NCBI GenBank assembly: GCA_039698035.1
Contig: JBDKSW010000014.1
Span: 305,878-369,877, forward strand
Origin: JAJFUI01 sp039698035
Lineage (GTDB): Bacteria; Planctomycetota; Planctomycetia; Pirellulales; Thermoguttaceae
Reading direction: 5' to 3'
Length of the DNA: 64,000 bases
A program made the position numbers and the translations under genes. Each line of letters opens with the position of its first letter. Positions within the stretch are counted from its first letter, which is position 1. A model generated the notes under the pieces. It worked only from the letters and a program-made list of their open reading frames with translations, made no database searches and was not told the origin of the DNA. Below, one piece after another: positions 37,870-47,036 of the stretch.

Positions 37870-38772
37870 TCAACCCTTGGCGGCCAACTTGGCGGCAATT
37901 GCGTCGAACGATTTGATCGACAGGGCGATTTCTGGCAGCGAATTTTCCCAGTGGTGCTCGTACTCGATCGAGAAGACCGCCTTGACGCCCTGGCGGTGAA
38001 TCTCGGTCAGCATTCCCTGGACATCGCAGACGCCCGTCCCCCACGGCACATCGTGGGCGTCGGCAGCCAGCTTGTTGACGTCCTTGAAGTGAAAGCTGAT
38101 GAGCCGACCTTCGAGCTTCTTGAGGCATTCAACGGGCTTAAGCCCTGAACGGACCCAGTGCCCCGTGTCGGCGCACGCGCCCATCCGCTTGCTGCGGCCT
38201 CGGAGGATTTTGAGCACCGCGTCGGGATTCCAATAGTGCGACGGCATCGGGTGGTTGTGGATCGCCAAGTTGACCTGATACTCTTCGCAGAGCTTTTCGA
38301 GCGTGTCGAAGGCATCCTCTTCGGGCTCGGCCGTAATGGTCTCGATGCCCATCTGCTTGGCGAACTCGAACGTTTTCCGACTTTTTGCGATGTCCTTCGA
38401 GACCATGTCGCCGCCGACCACGCCGAAGTTCGTGAGCCGAACGCCGGCCGCATCAAGTCGCTTCTTAACCGCCTGCTGCACCTCGACCGGCGAATCGACG
38501 TTGAACGTCACGCCCGGCCGGTCTTTGCCGAGCTTCTGGCCCGGGAAGGCTTCGAGGCATCGCAGGCCGAGCGACGCCACTTTGCCGATCGTCTCTTCGA
38601 GCGTGAAGAGGCGGAAGGTCCATGCCTGACAGCCGAGCCGCCAGCCGAGCTTTTCGGCGTTCGGCGCCCCGACAGCCAACGGCGCAGCCATCGACCAAGG
38701 GCGTCCCAGAAGGGTCAATCCCATGCCGGCGCCCAAAGCGCTCGCGGTTCTCAGAAAGCAGCGACGGTCCAT
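37870..38772 (-). CDS. Tat-exported sugar phosphate isomerase/epimerase-like protein
   Basis: 300 residues. N-terminal twin-arginine leader (MDRRCFLRTASALGAG). An AP-endonuclease-2-like TIM barrel follows, with acidic/His metal-site segments AIHNHPMP, GACADTGHWVR, ISFHFKDVNK and FSIEYEH. The Xylose-isomerase-like barrel family is strongly expanded in planctomycetes, and natural substrates of the exported members are largely unknown. ATG 38772 has AGGAG upstream. Confidence 0.85.
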   Translation of the reverse strand: MDRRCFLRTASALGAGMGLTLLGRPWSMAAPLAVGAPNAEKLGWRLGCQAWTFRLFTLEETIGKVASLGLRCLEAFPGQKLGKDRPGVTFNVDSPVEVQQAVKKRLDAAGVRLTNFGVVGGDMVSKDIAKSRKTFEFAKQMGIETITAEPEEDAFDTLEKLCEEYQVNLAIHNHPMPSHYWNPDAVLKILRGRSKRMGACADTGHWVRSGLKPVECLKKLEGRLISFHFKDVNKLAADAHDVPWGTGVCDVQGMLTEIHRQGVKAVFSIEYEHHWENSLPEIALSIKSFDAIAAKLAAKG

Positions 38773-39101
38773 GATTGAGTCTCCTGGCGGAAGAAGATGG
38801 GGCAGGAAGCGGTGGCGGGGAAGGACACGAACCGTCGCTAGTATACCCGATGGCTGCTGGGCCGGTAAGAGTCGGTGACGAAACCGCACACCCCACCCGA
38901 TGGGTATTATTTGACCACGTTGTGGCGCGGCTGGGCCCAGACATGACCCCTTCGATTCCACGTGTTGGCCCCTGCAACGACATCTTGCAAGCCGCCGGAG
39001 ATTCGTTATAGTAGAGGGTTTGCTACCAGTGACCTTTCGGGTTCCGGGGATGCGTCCGGCGCCTGGCCGATCCTCGAAGATGCCCTGACGGAGCTTTTGC
39101 G
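38773..39101. other. Intergenic region of divergent genes
   Basis: 329 bp. Holds the rpmB promoter at 38985-39012. Nothing else is recognised. Confidence 0.5.
38985..39012 (+). promoter_or_regulatory. Promoter of rpmB-gatC
   Basis: TTGCAA, a 16-bp spacer and TATAGT, 89 nt upstream of the rpmB ATG. Confidence 0.62.
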
Positions 39102-39371
39102 ATGGCCCAAGTTTGCGAAGTATGTGGGAAGAAGCCCGCGCTGGGCAACCAAGTGACTCACCGCGGTAAGGCGAAGTATCTCGGCGGCGTGGGCACCAAG
39201 GTTACCGGGATCAGCCGCCGCAAGTTCCGGCCGAACCTGCAACGGGTTCACATCAGCACGCCCAACGGCACCCATAAGACGGTGTCCGTCTGTGCCCAGT
39301 GCATCCGCAGCGGAGCGGTGACGAAGCGCATTCGTCAGACCCCGTTCAAGTTGCCAACGACTGGGAAATAG
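39102..39371 (+). CDS. rpmB: 50S ribosomal protein L28
   Basis: 89 residues. The zinc-binding form (C+): CEVCGKK at the N-terminus and CAQC near residue 64. GKAKYLGG, RRKFRPNLQRV and VSVCAQCIRSGAV are family segments. GGAG lies 8 nt before the ATG. Zinc-type L28 together with zinc-type L32 in this window suggests no need for zinc-free paralogues at these sites. Confidence 0.95.
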   Translation: MAQVCEVCGKKPALGNQVTHRGKAKYLGGVGTKVTGISRRKFRPNLQRVHISTPNGTHKTVSVCAQCIRSGAVTKRIRQTPFKLPTTGK

Positions 39372-39397
39372 GCCTGGACGGCTTTCGCCGTTGTCCC

Positions 39398-39694
39398 ATG
39401 CCCATCTCGCGCGCCGAGGTCGAAAAGGTTGCCCGCTTGGCCCGGCTCCGTCTCTCGGAAGACGAACTGGATCGATTGACCGGCCAAATGGGCGAGATTC
39501 TTGGCTACGTCAACCTGCTCTCGGAGGTTGACACCGCGAACGTCGAGCCGATGGCCCATTCGCTGGACTTGGCCAACGTGTTCCGCGACGACGCCGTGCA
39601 GCCGAGTCTTCCGCGCGAGGCCGCGTTGGCCAACGCCCCGCGACGCGATGACGCGTGCTACCTAGTGCCCGCTGTGCTAACCGACGAGCAGTGA
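39398..39694 (+). CDS. gatC: Asp-tRNA(Asn)/Glu-tRNA(Gln) amidotransferase subunit C
   Basis: 98 residues. Stabilises GatA/GatB, which amidate misacylated Asp/Glu-tRNAs. The family segment EVEKVARLARLRLSEDELD is followed by VEPMAHSLDLANVFRDD. It follows rpmB by 26 bp. gatA is not downstream; a convergent flhB follows instead. Confidence 0.92.
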   Translation: MPISRAEVEKVARLARLRLSEDELDRLTGQMGEILGYVNLLSEVDTANVEPMAHSLDLANVFRDDAVQPSLPREAALANAPRRDDACYLVPAVLTDEQ

Positions 39695-39745
39695 TGCCCC
39701 GATCGCGTTTTTCTCCGAGCGCCGCTGAGGCGATCGCAATCCGTT

Positions 39746-40522
39746 TTAGCGTGCGACGCCGCGGCTGGCGGCCGCCTCTCGCTGGGCCTGTTTCCTTCGC
39801 GCGATGACCTGCGGATTGCCCTCGAGATTGCGCATCTCCTCACGCAACTCTTGCGGCGTCATTCGCAGATCGCGTTCGTGCCGCCACCGCTGGTAGGCGT
39901 AGTCCAAGATGGCCAGGACCAATAGCGCTCCGCCGAGCTTCAGACCGGTCCAAAGCAACAGTCCCGCCAGTCCGCTGGCCAGCTCGGGCGTCGGCAACGT
40001 GGCGAGCGCCAGCATGGCGCCGCGCTGCTGATAGAGAATCGTTCCGGTCGCGCCCAGCACGGCGACAAGCTTCACGATGCCAAAGCCAAGCTGCGCCAAG
40101 CCGGCCGAAGAGAAGATTCGCTGCCAGCCCCGGGCAGGGCTGATTCGGCCGAAATCGACGCTCACTCGTTGTGGAAGGAACAGGAAGCCGGTCTGCACGA
40201 CATTCACGGCCACGCCGGCCAAGCAGAGCAGCCCGAGGATCGGCAACAGACGCCGGCCGAGCGACCAGATCAGCGTGTTCCACTCACTCGTCATGGCGGC
40301 CGGATCGGTCGAGAGCCACGCCTGCCCGCCGAGTTGGCCGCGGCAATACTCGACCATGAACGCGGCCAGCGAGCCGGCGAGCGTCACGAGCACCGCCACG
40401 CCGAGCAAAAGCATCGCGGCCGAGCCCAAGTCGTGGCTCTTGGCCACGTGACCTTCCTGCCGGGCCTGCTGTCGCCGGTGCGGCGTCGGGTCCAGTGTTT
40501 TCTCGCCAGCGTAGTCGGACAT
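39746..40522 (-). CDS. flhB: Flagellar export protein FlhB lacking the autocleavage domain
   Basis: 258 residues, against about 350-380 for most FlhB. The N-terminus DPTPHRRQQARQEGHVAKSHDL, four membrane segments and the linker LRMTPQELREEMRNLEGNPQV are typical. The protein ends at RRKQAQREAAASRGVAR, just before the cytoplasmic domain that carries the NPTH self-cleavage site. The convergent gatC follows within 50 bp, so there is no room for the missing domain and no frameshift in view. It acts in the export gate; here substrate-specificity switching would need another protein. Confidence 0.9.
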   Translation of the reverse strand: MSDYAGEKTLDPTPHRRQQARQEGHVAKSHDLGSAAMLLLGVAVLVTLAGSLAAFMVEYCRGQLGGQAWLSTDPAAMTSEWNTLIWSLGRRLLPILGLLCLAGVAVNVVQTGFLFLPQRVSVDFGRISPARGWQRIFSSAGLAQLGFGIVKLVAVLGATGTILYQQRGAMLALATLPTPELASGLAGLLLWTGLKLGGALLVLAILDYAYQRWRHERDLRMTPQELREEMRNLEGNPQVIARRKQAQREAAASRGVAR

Positions 40523-40566
40523 GGGCGGTGAAAAGTGCGGAGTGAAGACGACCGGCGGCTACGGCG

Positions 40567-41349
40567 TCAGGACATCCATTGGGATTGCAGCGGTGTTTTC
40601 AGCGAGTCCAGGATGGTTTCCATCGCCGGCTCGATCTGACCTTGAAAGACCCAGACGGCCGCGCCAAGGCTGAACGCCAACACGGCGAAGGCCAACATGG
40701 CATTGAGGCCGAGGCCCATCGCCAGCAGATTCAACTGCGGCATCGTGCGGCCAACGAGCCCGAGCGTCAGCGTGGCCACCAGCAGCGCGGCCAGCGTGGG
40801 GGCGGCCGCTCGAATGCCCAGCGAAAAGCTTTGCGAGACGAGCGTCGTCAGTCGATCGGCCAACGTGCTTGGCAGCAACCCACCGCCCGGCGGCATGGCC
40901 TGAAATGTGTCGAGCAGGCCGGCCATCACCATCCGATGACCGCCAATGCAAAGGAACACGCAGAGGGCCGTCAGGAACAGCAGCCGCGAAAACTGCGGAA
41001 CGTCTTCGTTCAGGTCGGGATCAAGCGCCTCGGCGATTCCCAAGCCGCTCAGCCGCCCGATCAGTTCGCCGGCGAGCGTCATGCCGTGCATCAGGATGAG
41101 GACGCCCAAGCCGAGGCATGCGCCGAGAATAGCTTCCACGCCCAACAAGCCGAGGTATTCCAGCGATCCGTCGAAGGCCACCGGCTTCGCATGCCACTGG
41201 GACGGCGCGACCAAGAGCGTCAAACCGGCGGCGAAAAGCCCACGCACCTGCATGGGAACGGCCGCGCCGCCATAGATCGGGGCGACGAGGACGAGCCCCG
41301 CGACCCGGGCGAAAACAAACGTCAGTAGGATGAGGCCATCGCCGTTCAT
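40567..41349 (-). CDS. fliR: Flagellar biosynthesis protein FliR
   Basis: 260 residues with about six membrane segments. Part of the FliPQR export-gate complex. Family segments: ARVAGLVLVAPIYGG, LGLGVLILMHGMTLAGELIG and NLLAMGLGLNAMLAFAVLAF. 24 bp after fliQ and 44 bp before flhB. Confidence 0.94.
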   Translation of the reverse strand: MNGDGLILLTFVFARVAGLVLVAPIYGGAAVPMQVRGLFAAGLTLLVAPSQWHAKPVAFDGSLEYLGLLGVEAILGACLGLGVLILMHGMTLAGELIGRLSGLGIAEALDPDLNEDVPQFSRLLFLTALCVFLCIGGHRMVMAGLLDTFQAMPPGGGLLPSTLADRLTTLVSQSFSLGIRAAAPTLAALLVATLTLGLVGRTMPQLNLLAMGLGLNAMLAFAVLAFSLGAAVWVFQGQIEPAMETILDSLKTPLQSQWMS

Positions 41350-41373
41350 ACGGCCCAGAGAGCGAGGTTTTGT

Positions 41374-41640
41374 CTAGAACCGTCCGGGGATGCCGCCGAT
41401 CAGGTCGCTCGTGTAATGCAACATTTGGTTGACAAGCCACGGCAGTGTCAGACTGAGCACCACGAACATGGCAATGATCTTTGGCACGAAAACGACGCTC
41501 TGCTCCTGGATCTGAGTGACCGCCTGCAACAGGCCGATCACCAGCCCGACGACCATGCTGGCCACCAGAACCGGCGAACCGATCAGCAGCATGGTCCACA
41601 AGGCTTGCCGAGCCAAATCAACCGCGTCTTGAGCGTCCAT
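41374..41640 (-). CDS. fliQ: Flagellar biosynthesis protein FliQ
   Basis: 88 residues with two membrane helices, the usual length. GLVIGLLQAVTQIQEQSV and FVPKIIAMFVVL are the FliQ signature. Export-gate subunit. Confidence 0.95.
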   Translation of the reverse strand: MDAQDAVDLARQALWTMLLIGSPVLVASMVVGLVIGLLQAVTQIQEQSVVFVPKIIAMFVVLSLTLPWLVNQMLHYTSDLIGGIPGRF

Positions 41641-41715
41641 GTGGGGTTCGTGGGTTCAGGGTTCAGGGCTCGTCGGGGTCTATCAGCCCCATGCCCCTCT
41701 CCGATGCCCCCGTTT

Positions 41716-42618
41716 CTAGGTGAAGGCCTGGAAGCTTTGCATCAACATTCCGACAACGAGGTGCCAGCCGTCGACCAGCACGAACAGCAGCAACTTGAGC
41801 GGCAGGGAGACCAAGGCCGGCGGGACCATCAACATGCCCATCGACGTCATCACGCTGGCGACGACCATGTCAAGGATGACGAACGGCAGATAGATCTGGA
41901 AGCCGATCAAGAAGGCTGTTTTCAATTCGCTGAGCATGAAGGCTGGCGCCAGGGCCTGGAGCGGCACGTCGTCGTAGCTCTGGGGCCGCGGCTGCTTCGG
42001 CATGTAGCTCATCATCAGCCACACGTCCTCGGTATTCCGCGTGCGTTCGATCTGCATGCTCATGAAACGGCGAATCGGGGCCACGCCGGCGTCCCAGGCT
42101 TGCTCGGTCGTCATCTCGTGTCGCTCGTAGGGCACGACCGCCTGATCGTAGACCTGTTTCCAGACGGGCGTCATCACCAACAGCGTCAGAAACATGGCCA
42201 GCGTCGTGATAACCTGCGTCGGCGGCAGATTCTGCGCCCCGATGGCTTGCCGCAGCAGACTGAGCACGACCACCATGCGAACGAAGCAGGTGGTCATCAG
42301 CAACGCGGCGGGCGCCAGGCTGAGCACGGTCAGCAGAAGCATGACTTTCAGCGTGGAACTGAGCCCTTCGGGGCTGGTCCACGTCTTCGGCCCGGCAATC
42401 AACGTCTCACTGATTCCGACGGACGCCGGACGATTCGGCGGCACACTGGCCGGCTCTTCGGCGGCGAGGGACGTTCGTCCAACGCCGAGGCACGCCAGCG
42501 CGAGCACGACCCAAAGCAAACGCCGACCGAGCATGGCGCAAAGGCGATCCGCCGACGCCACGACCGGGCAACCCGTCGCTCTTGCTGGGAACTCGCTTCG
42601 TGGGCAGTCAGCCGGCAT
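41716..42618 (-). CDS. fliP: Flagellar biosynthesis protein FliP
   Basis: 300 residues from ATG 42618, which has GGAG upstream and overlaps the fliO stop. A signal-peptide-like segment begins at an in-frame ATG at 42534 (MLGRRLLWVVLALACLGVG), so the mature start may be later. Family motifs: TCFVRMVVVLSLLRQAIGAQNLPP in parts, MFLTLLVMTPVW, AFMLSELKTAFLIGFQIYLPF and DMVVASVMTSMGM. Core of the export gate with FliQ and FliR. Confidence 0.93.
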   Translation of the reverse strand: MPADCPRSEFPARATGCPVVASADRLCAMLGRRLLWVVLALACLGVGRTSLAAEEPASVPPNRPASVGISETLIAGPKTWTSPEGLSSTLKVMLLLTVLSLAPAALLMTTCFVRMVVVLSLLRQAIGAQNLPPTQVITTLAMFLTLLVMTPVWKQVYDQAVVPYERHEMTTEQAWDAGVAPIRRFMSMQIERTRNTEDVWLMMSYMPKQPRPQSYDDVPLQALAPAFMLSELKTAFLIGFQIYLPFVILDMVVASVMTSMGMLMVPPALVSLPLKLLLFVLVDGWHLVVGMLMQSFQAFT

Positions 42619-43132
42619 CGCGGTTCTCCGATCCCGGGGCTGCCTGGGCCGCGCTGACAACGCGGTTTCGACTTGCACCGCAAGCGTCGACCAATCGCTG
42701 AACCTCGGACGGGTCGGTGATTTCGGTCAAGGTCTCTGCGCCGACGCCGCTCACGCAGACCAGCAACAGCTTGTTGCCGCACCGGATGAGTTGGACTTGT
42801 TGCCGGTTCGCCAAAGGGGCCCGGCCAAGCACGGCAAACGCCTCGGCAGGGAGCAGCCCATGCCCACCGGGCATGGTCCGGCGAAGCAGCCAAACGACTA
42901 CGAAGAAGACCCCCAAGACAACGGTCAAGCCGATGACCAACGTCAGAGGCGACTGCGGCGCAATCGGTTTACCGGGCTCCACGGCGCGCGCCTTCTGGCT
43001 TGGCGGCGTCAGGGCGAGGCTGCCGCCGCGCTCGCGCGACGACTCGGCAGACGCCGGCCCAGACTGCGCGGGGGCCTCGATCGGCCAAGCCGACAGTAAA
43101 AGCAATCCGACGATCGTTGCCGCTAAACGCAT
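42608..43132 (-). CDS. fliO: Flagellar protein FliO
   Basis: 174 residues: signal-like start, a Pro/Ser linker, one membrane helix (LTLVIGLTVVLGVFFVVVWLL) and a cytoplasmic domain with LLPAEAFAVLGRAPL and LIRCGNKLLLVCVS. FliO helps assemble FliP. It sits between fliN and fliP, the usual place, with 3 bp from fliN. Confidence 0.88.
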   Translation of the reverse strand: MRLAATIVGLLLLSAWPIEAPAQSGPASAESSRERGGSLALTPPSQKARAVEPGKPIAPQSPLTLVIGLTVVLGVFFVVVWLLRRTMPGGHGLLPAEAFAVLGRAPLANRQQVQLIRCGNKLLLVCVSGVGAETLTEITDPSEVQRLVDACGASRNRVVSAAQAAPGSENRDAG

Positions 43133-43135
43133 GAC

Positions 43136-43507
43136 TCAGTTTCCCGCCAGTTCGACAATGCGAACCGCGATTTTGCCTTCCAGCACCAAGAGCTCGCCGC
43201 GAGCAACACGGCGGCTGCCGACGCAAAGGTCCACAGGCTCGCCAGCCAGTTTGTCCAGCGTGACCACCGATCCGCTCCGCAGCTGTCGGGCCTCGCCGGG
43301 CCGAATCCGCGTATGGCCCAGTTCGAGCCGCAGGTCGAGCTGCTCGGCGGCAGAGGACGCCGGACGCACCGGCGGCGTCCGACGATCGAACGCTTCAAGC
43401 CGGTAAGCTCCGGCCGTGCCTTGCGGCTCACTGCACGACGGCGGCATCACCGCACCGATCGTTTGATCGGTTTGGGCGAGTAGACTGGCTGCCTGATGGT
43501 CGATCAC
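43136..43507 (-). CDS. fliN: Flagellar motor switch protein FliN (SpoA domain)
   Basis: 123 residues, GTG start with GAGG upstream. The C-terminal SpoA/SPOA domain has LDLRLELGHTRIRPGEARQL and LRSGSVVTLDKLAGEPVDLCV in family order. C-ring component that helps dock FliH. FliM is not in the window. Confidence 0.9.
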   Translation of the reverse strand: MIDHQAASLLAQTDQTIGAVMPPSCSEPQGTAGAYRLEAFDRRTPPVRPASSAAEQLDLRLELGHTRIRPGEARQLRSGSVVTLDKLAGEPVDLCVGSRRVARGELLVLEGKIAVRIVELAGN

Positions 43508-43558
43508 GGCGTTCCTCTCGTTGTTTTTCGTCGCAGGCGGTTGGTCCGCCGCCTCTGC

Positions 43559-44008
43559 TCACGCACACCGCGCGGAGTACCGTGGCATGATGGCCTCGTC
43601 AAGTCGTTTCATTTCGTGGCGTTCCGCTTCCCGGCGGTGTCGGTGTTTCTGCCGCTCGCGCAGCTTCTCCAGCGCCTTGGCGTCGCGGTCGGCCTCCAGC
43701 AGTGCCGCGCGGCGGGATTGGATTTCGACAGCCAACGTTTCTCTCGCGCGCTGCAATTCGTCCTGTTTGGTCCGCAGGAGGGTCGCGTAACGTTCGGCTC
43801 CCGCCAGACGATCGAGATCGACCACGCCAGGCCCGGTGACTTCGCGACACTGCGCTCGCAAACGATTCGATTCGGCCGCCAACGCGGAAAGCTGCTCTTG
43901 CAAGGCGGCATCCGCCCGCTGCGATTCGGCCAGCCGAAGCCGACACTCGTCGCGCGTGATCCGGCGAAGCCGCAACAGCGTTTCCAAATGAAAGCGAAAT
44001 TCAGGCAT
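43559..44008 (-). CDS. fliJ: Flagellar export chaperone FliJ
   Basis: 149 residues, almost all alpha-helical coiled coil (FRFHLETLLRLRRITRDE at the N-terminus). Helps the FliI/FliH ATPase drive export. Assigned by shape and its position directly after fliI. Start at ATG 44008, 14 bp after fliI. Confidence 0.82.
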   Translation of the reverse strand: MPEFRFHLETLLRLRRITRDECRLRLAESQRADAALQEQLSALAAESNRLRAQCREVTGPGVVDLDRLAGAERYATLLRTKQDELQRARETLAVEIQSRRAALLEADRDAKALEKLRERQKHRHRREAERHEMKRLDEAIMPRYSARCA

Positions 44009-44022
44009 TGCGTGCTTGGCGA

Positions 44023-45339
44023 TTAGCTTTGAGCGTTGACAATGTTCCGATAGAGTTCGAGCAATCCCTGGCGTGCGTCGGCCGGCGTGGAGGACTGTTC
44101 GATCGGCTGTCGCAGGTAGTCGTCGATCCGATGCCGCAAGTCGATGGCCGCGTCCACCGCCCGATTGCTGCCGTGGCGATAGGCGCCGATCGAGATGAGG
44201 TCTTCGTGATCGCGGTAGGCGGCGAGCAGCTCGCGCACCGCGCTGGCCGCCCGACGATGCTCTTCGTCGGCCAAGTCGGGCATCAAGCGGCTGATGCTTT
44301 CGAGCACGTCGATGGCCGGCCAGTGGCCGCGGGAACTCAGGTTGCGCGACAGCCAAGTGTGTCCGTCCAAAAGGCCGCGCACCGCGTCGCTGATCGGTTC
44401 GTTTGGGTCGTCGCCCTCGACGAGCACCGCGTAAAACGCCGTGATGCTGCCTCGCGGCGCCCGGCCCGCCCGTTCCACCAGCTTGGGCAACAGCGCGAAG
44501 ACCGACGGCGTGAAGCCGCGCGTCGTGGGCGGCTCGCCGGCCGCCTGACCAATCTCTCGCTGCGCCAACGCGAGTCGGGTGAGCGAGTCCATCAGCAGCA
44601 ACACGTCCTTGCCTTGGTCGCGAAAATACTCGGCAACGGCCGTGGCGGTCGCCGCCGCCTGCGTGCGGACGATGGCCGGCTGGTCGCTTGAAGCCACGAC
44701 GACCACGCTTCGGGCGAGACCCGTCGGCCCAAGGTCGCGCTCGATGAACTCGCGGACCTCGCGGCCTCGCTCACCGACGAGCGCGATGACGATGACTTCG
44801 GCCGTCGTGTATCGTGCCATCATGCCCAGCAGAACGCTTTTACCGACGCCCGAGCCGGCAAAAATTCCCATTCGCTGCCCTTTGCCGCAACAGAGCATTC
44901 CGTCGATTGCGCGGACACCCGTACCGATCGGCTCGTCGATTCGCGGCCGTTGGCACGGATCGGGCGGTGGTTGCCAGAGCGACGTGCGGTTGTCGAGCGC
45001 CGGCTGCGGCTTGCCATCGATGGCGCGGCCCTCGGCATCGATGACTCGGCCCAACAGTTCGGGGCCGACGCGAAGCCAATGGGCCGTGCAAACCAAACGG
45101 ACGCGGTTGCCGCGACGGACGCCGTTCAGATCGCCCAACGGATAAAGCACGCTGAGGTCGTCGCGAAAGCCGACCACCTCGGCCATCAGCGGCGGGCCGG
45201 CTTGACGCTGAATTTCGGCCACCGCGCCAACCGGCGCGGGAAACCCGGCTGCCGAAATGGTCGTGCCGGCCGTCTGCGCCACGCTGCCCCAGAGGGCCGT
45301 GGACATGATTCGGTCGAGCTGTTCCGTCAGGTCGGACAT
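44023..45339 (-). CDS. fliI: Flagellum-specific ATPase FliI
   Basis: 438 residues. F1-type ATPase with Walker A GIFAGSGVGKS (about 158-168), GERGREVREFIE, Walker B DVLLLMDSLTR and GSITAFYAVLVEGDD. Powers flagellar protein export in the cytoplasm with FliH and FliJ. Confidence 0.96.
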   Translation of the reverse strand: MSDLTEQLDRIMSTALWGSVAQTAGTTISAAGFPAPVGAVAEIQRQAGPPLMAEVVGFRDDLSVLYPLGDLNGVRRGNRVRLVCTAHWLRVGPELLGRVIDAEGRAIDGKPQPALDNRTSLWQPPPDPCQRPRIDEPIGTGVRAIDGMLCCGKGQRMGIFAGSGVGKSVLLGMMARYTTAEVIVIALVGERGREVREFIERDLGPTGLARSVVVVASSDQPAIVRTQAAATATAVAEYFRDQGKDVLLLMDSLTRLALAQREIGQAAGEPPTTRGFTPSVFALLPKLVERAGRAPRGSITAFYAVLVEGDDPNEPISDAVRGLLDGHTWLSRNLSSRGHWPAIDVLESISRLMPDLADEEHRRAASAVRELLAAYRDHEDLISIGAYRHGSNRAVDAAIDLRHRIDDYLRQPIEQSSTPADARQGLLELYRNIVNAQS

Positions 45340-45370
45340 GGGTCGTCACGCGCCGCTCGCAAGTCACGAG

Positions 45371-46015
45371 CTAGGCGGTCAATTCTTCCTCAATCCGCTT
45401 GAGTTGCGACTCAATCTGCTGATCGATCACCCCAAAGCGAGTTTGCACGCGACAGCCGCCGCGGCCGATCGCCGCGTTGGGCGTCACCTCGGCGTCTCCA
45501 AGCGATGACATCGTGGTCAGCAGCGTCTGAACCTCGTCGCCCAACGCTTCGTAGTCGTCCGGGTTCAACTGCAATTGCACGCTCGGGCTGCCGGCGGCCA
45601 GTTCCAATGCCTCGCGGACCAGCGACAATGTGATTTCGGGCTGCTCGCGCACCGCGCGCCGCACGATCTTGGCGGCCATCGCGCCGGCCAACCGCACGGC
45701 GGCCTTCTCCCAATGCGAAAGCCATGCCTGACGAGCGGCTTGAAGGTCGTCGGCCGCCTGTTGGATTGCGGCAATTGCCGGGGCCGTCTTCTCGGCCACC
45801 ATCCGATCCACCTCACGGAGCGCGGCCTGACAGCCCGCCTCGGCCGCCTGATGGCGAATTGCATCCGCCTCGTCGCGAGCCTCGGTCAGGATATGCGCCG
45901 CGTCGATCCGCACCTTGGTCAAGCACTGGCTGGCCTCCTCGGCCATATCGTCCAGATTGAACACCGTGGCCTCGGTGTTTCGCGCAACGTCGGCAGCTCG
46001 GATGATGGTGGCCAT
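45371..46015 (-). CDS. fliH: Flagellar assembly protein FliH
   Basis: 214 residues. Long N-terminal helical region rich in Ala/Glu (about 20-110), then the FliH/V-ATPase-E-like domain (AAKIVRRAVREQPEITLSLVREALE). The C-terminus GGCRVQTRFGVIDQQIESQLKRI is characteristic. Binds FliI. ATG 46015 chosen; longer frames run into fliG. Confidence 0.88.
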   Translation of the reverse strand: MATIIRAADVARNTEATVFNLDDMAEEASQCLTKVRIDAAHILTEARDEADAIRHQAAEAGCQAALREVDRMVAEKTAPAIAAIQQAADDLQAARQAWLSHWEKAAVRLAGAMAAKIVRRAVREQPEITLSLVREALELAAGSPSVQLQLNPDDYEALGDEVQTLLTTMSSLGDAEVTPNAAIGRGGCRVQTRFGVIDQQIESQLKRIEEELTA

Positions 46016-46055
46016 AGGATGGCGGGCGTCTTTCGGTTTGCAGTCGCTTGACTCG

Positions 46056-47033
46056 TTAGGCGGCGATTCGCGGGCGTTGAATGTCTGCCTGCCGGCGGAC
46101 CACGAGGGCGGCGATTTGCTGCCGCGCTTCTTCGACTTCACTCAACCGAATCGGGTCGGGATGAGCCAGTTTTCGGCGAAGGCATTTGGCTTCTTTTCTG
46201 GGAAGGCAGCCCAACAACTTGGCGGCAACCTTCGGCGCGGCTCCAAGCAACGCGGCCTGCACCAGCTCCGGCCCGGCAGCCGTAATCGCGGTCCTTAGCG
46301 TGGCGTCGTCGCACCGCACGAGGTCGTCAAAGTCGATGGTGGCGTGCCCCAGCCGCTCGGCCAATCGGCGGTCCTCGGCGGCAAGGCTATCGAGAATCCG
46401 ACCTCGCACCGGCCCATTGCAGGCCGCAAGAATTCGTGCGGCCGACTCTGGCCCCGCCGCGCGACGACGCTCTGCCTCCAATTGCCGCGACAGCCGCGAC
46501 TCCAACGCACGTTCAACTTGATGCAACGTCTCGGGATCGGTGTCCTCCAGGCTGACCAACCTCCGGACAACTTCCATCTGAAGGCTTGGGGCCAACCGAG
46601 CAAGCACCTCGCCGCCGCATTCGGGCGGAAGCTGCGACAGCACGAGGGCCACGGTCGCCGGTCGCTCGTCGGCCAGCAATTGGGCCACCCTCATCTCGTC
46701 GGCGTCTTGCAGAAACTCGAACGGCGTCAAGCCGCTTCGGAACGCTTCCGAGCCGCCGTGCAGCGACGACCTGGCCACCGGCAAGCTGCTCAGTTCGATC
46801 CCAGCCTGCGATCCCTTGGGAACCATCGGTCGAATTCGGCAAAATTCGTCCAGAACGCGCTGCCGCTCTTCGTCGCCGATCTCATCGAGCGCGGCGGCCG
46901 CCTGACGAACGGCTTCGGCCTGCTCGGGCGCAAGCTCGTCAAGCAGCAAATCGGCCACGGCGTCGCCAAGACTGGCCACCAGGACGGCCGCCTTGCGTAT
47001 GCCTGCGTCGTAATCGTTGGTGGCCACGTCCAT
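46056..47033 (-). CDS. fliG: Flagellar motor switch protein FliG
   Basis: 325 residues. N-terminal domain (KAAVLVASLGDAVADLLL) binds FliF; the middle domain keeps the position of the EHPQ motif as DERPAT, followed by VALVLSQLPPECGGEVLARL. The C-terminal domain is torque-generating. Starts 3 bp after fliF, as is normal for this pair. Confidence 0.93.
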   Translation of the reverse strand: MDVATNDYDAGIRKAAVLVASLGDAVADLLLDELAPEQAEAVRQAAAALDEIGDEERQRVLDEFCRIRPMVPKGSQAGIELSSLPVARSSLHGGSEAFRSGLTPFEFLQDADEMRVAQLLADERPATVALVLSQLPPECGGEVLARLAPSLQMEVVRRLVSLEDTDPETLHQVERALESRLSRQLEAERRRAAGPESAARILAACNGPVRGRILDSLAAEDRRLAERLGHATIDFDDLVRCDDATLRTAITAAGPELVQAALLGAAPKVAAKLLGCLPRKEAKCLRRKLAHPDPIRLSEVEEARQQIAALVVRRQADIQRPRIAA

Positions 47034-47036
47034 CGG

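Noticed and set aside
39510..39520. CAACCTGC resembling a half copy of the palindromic repeat, in gatC
   Set aside because: The other half is absent, and the residues are ordinary gatC sequence.
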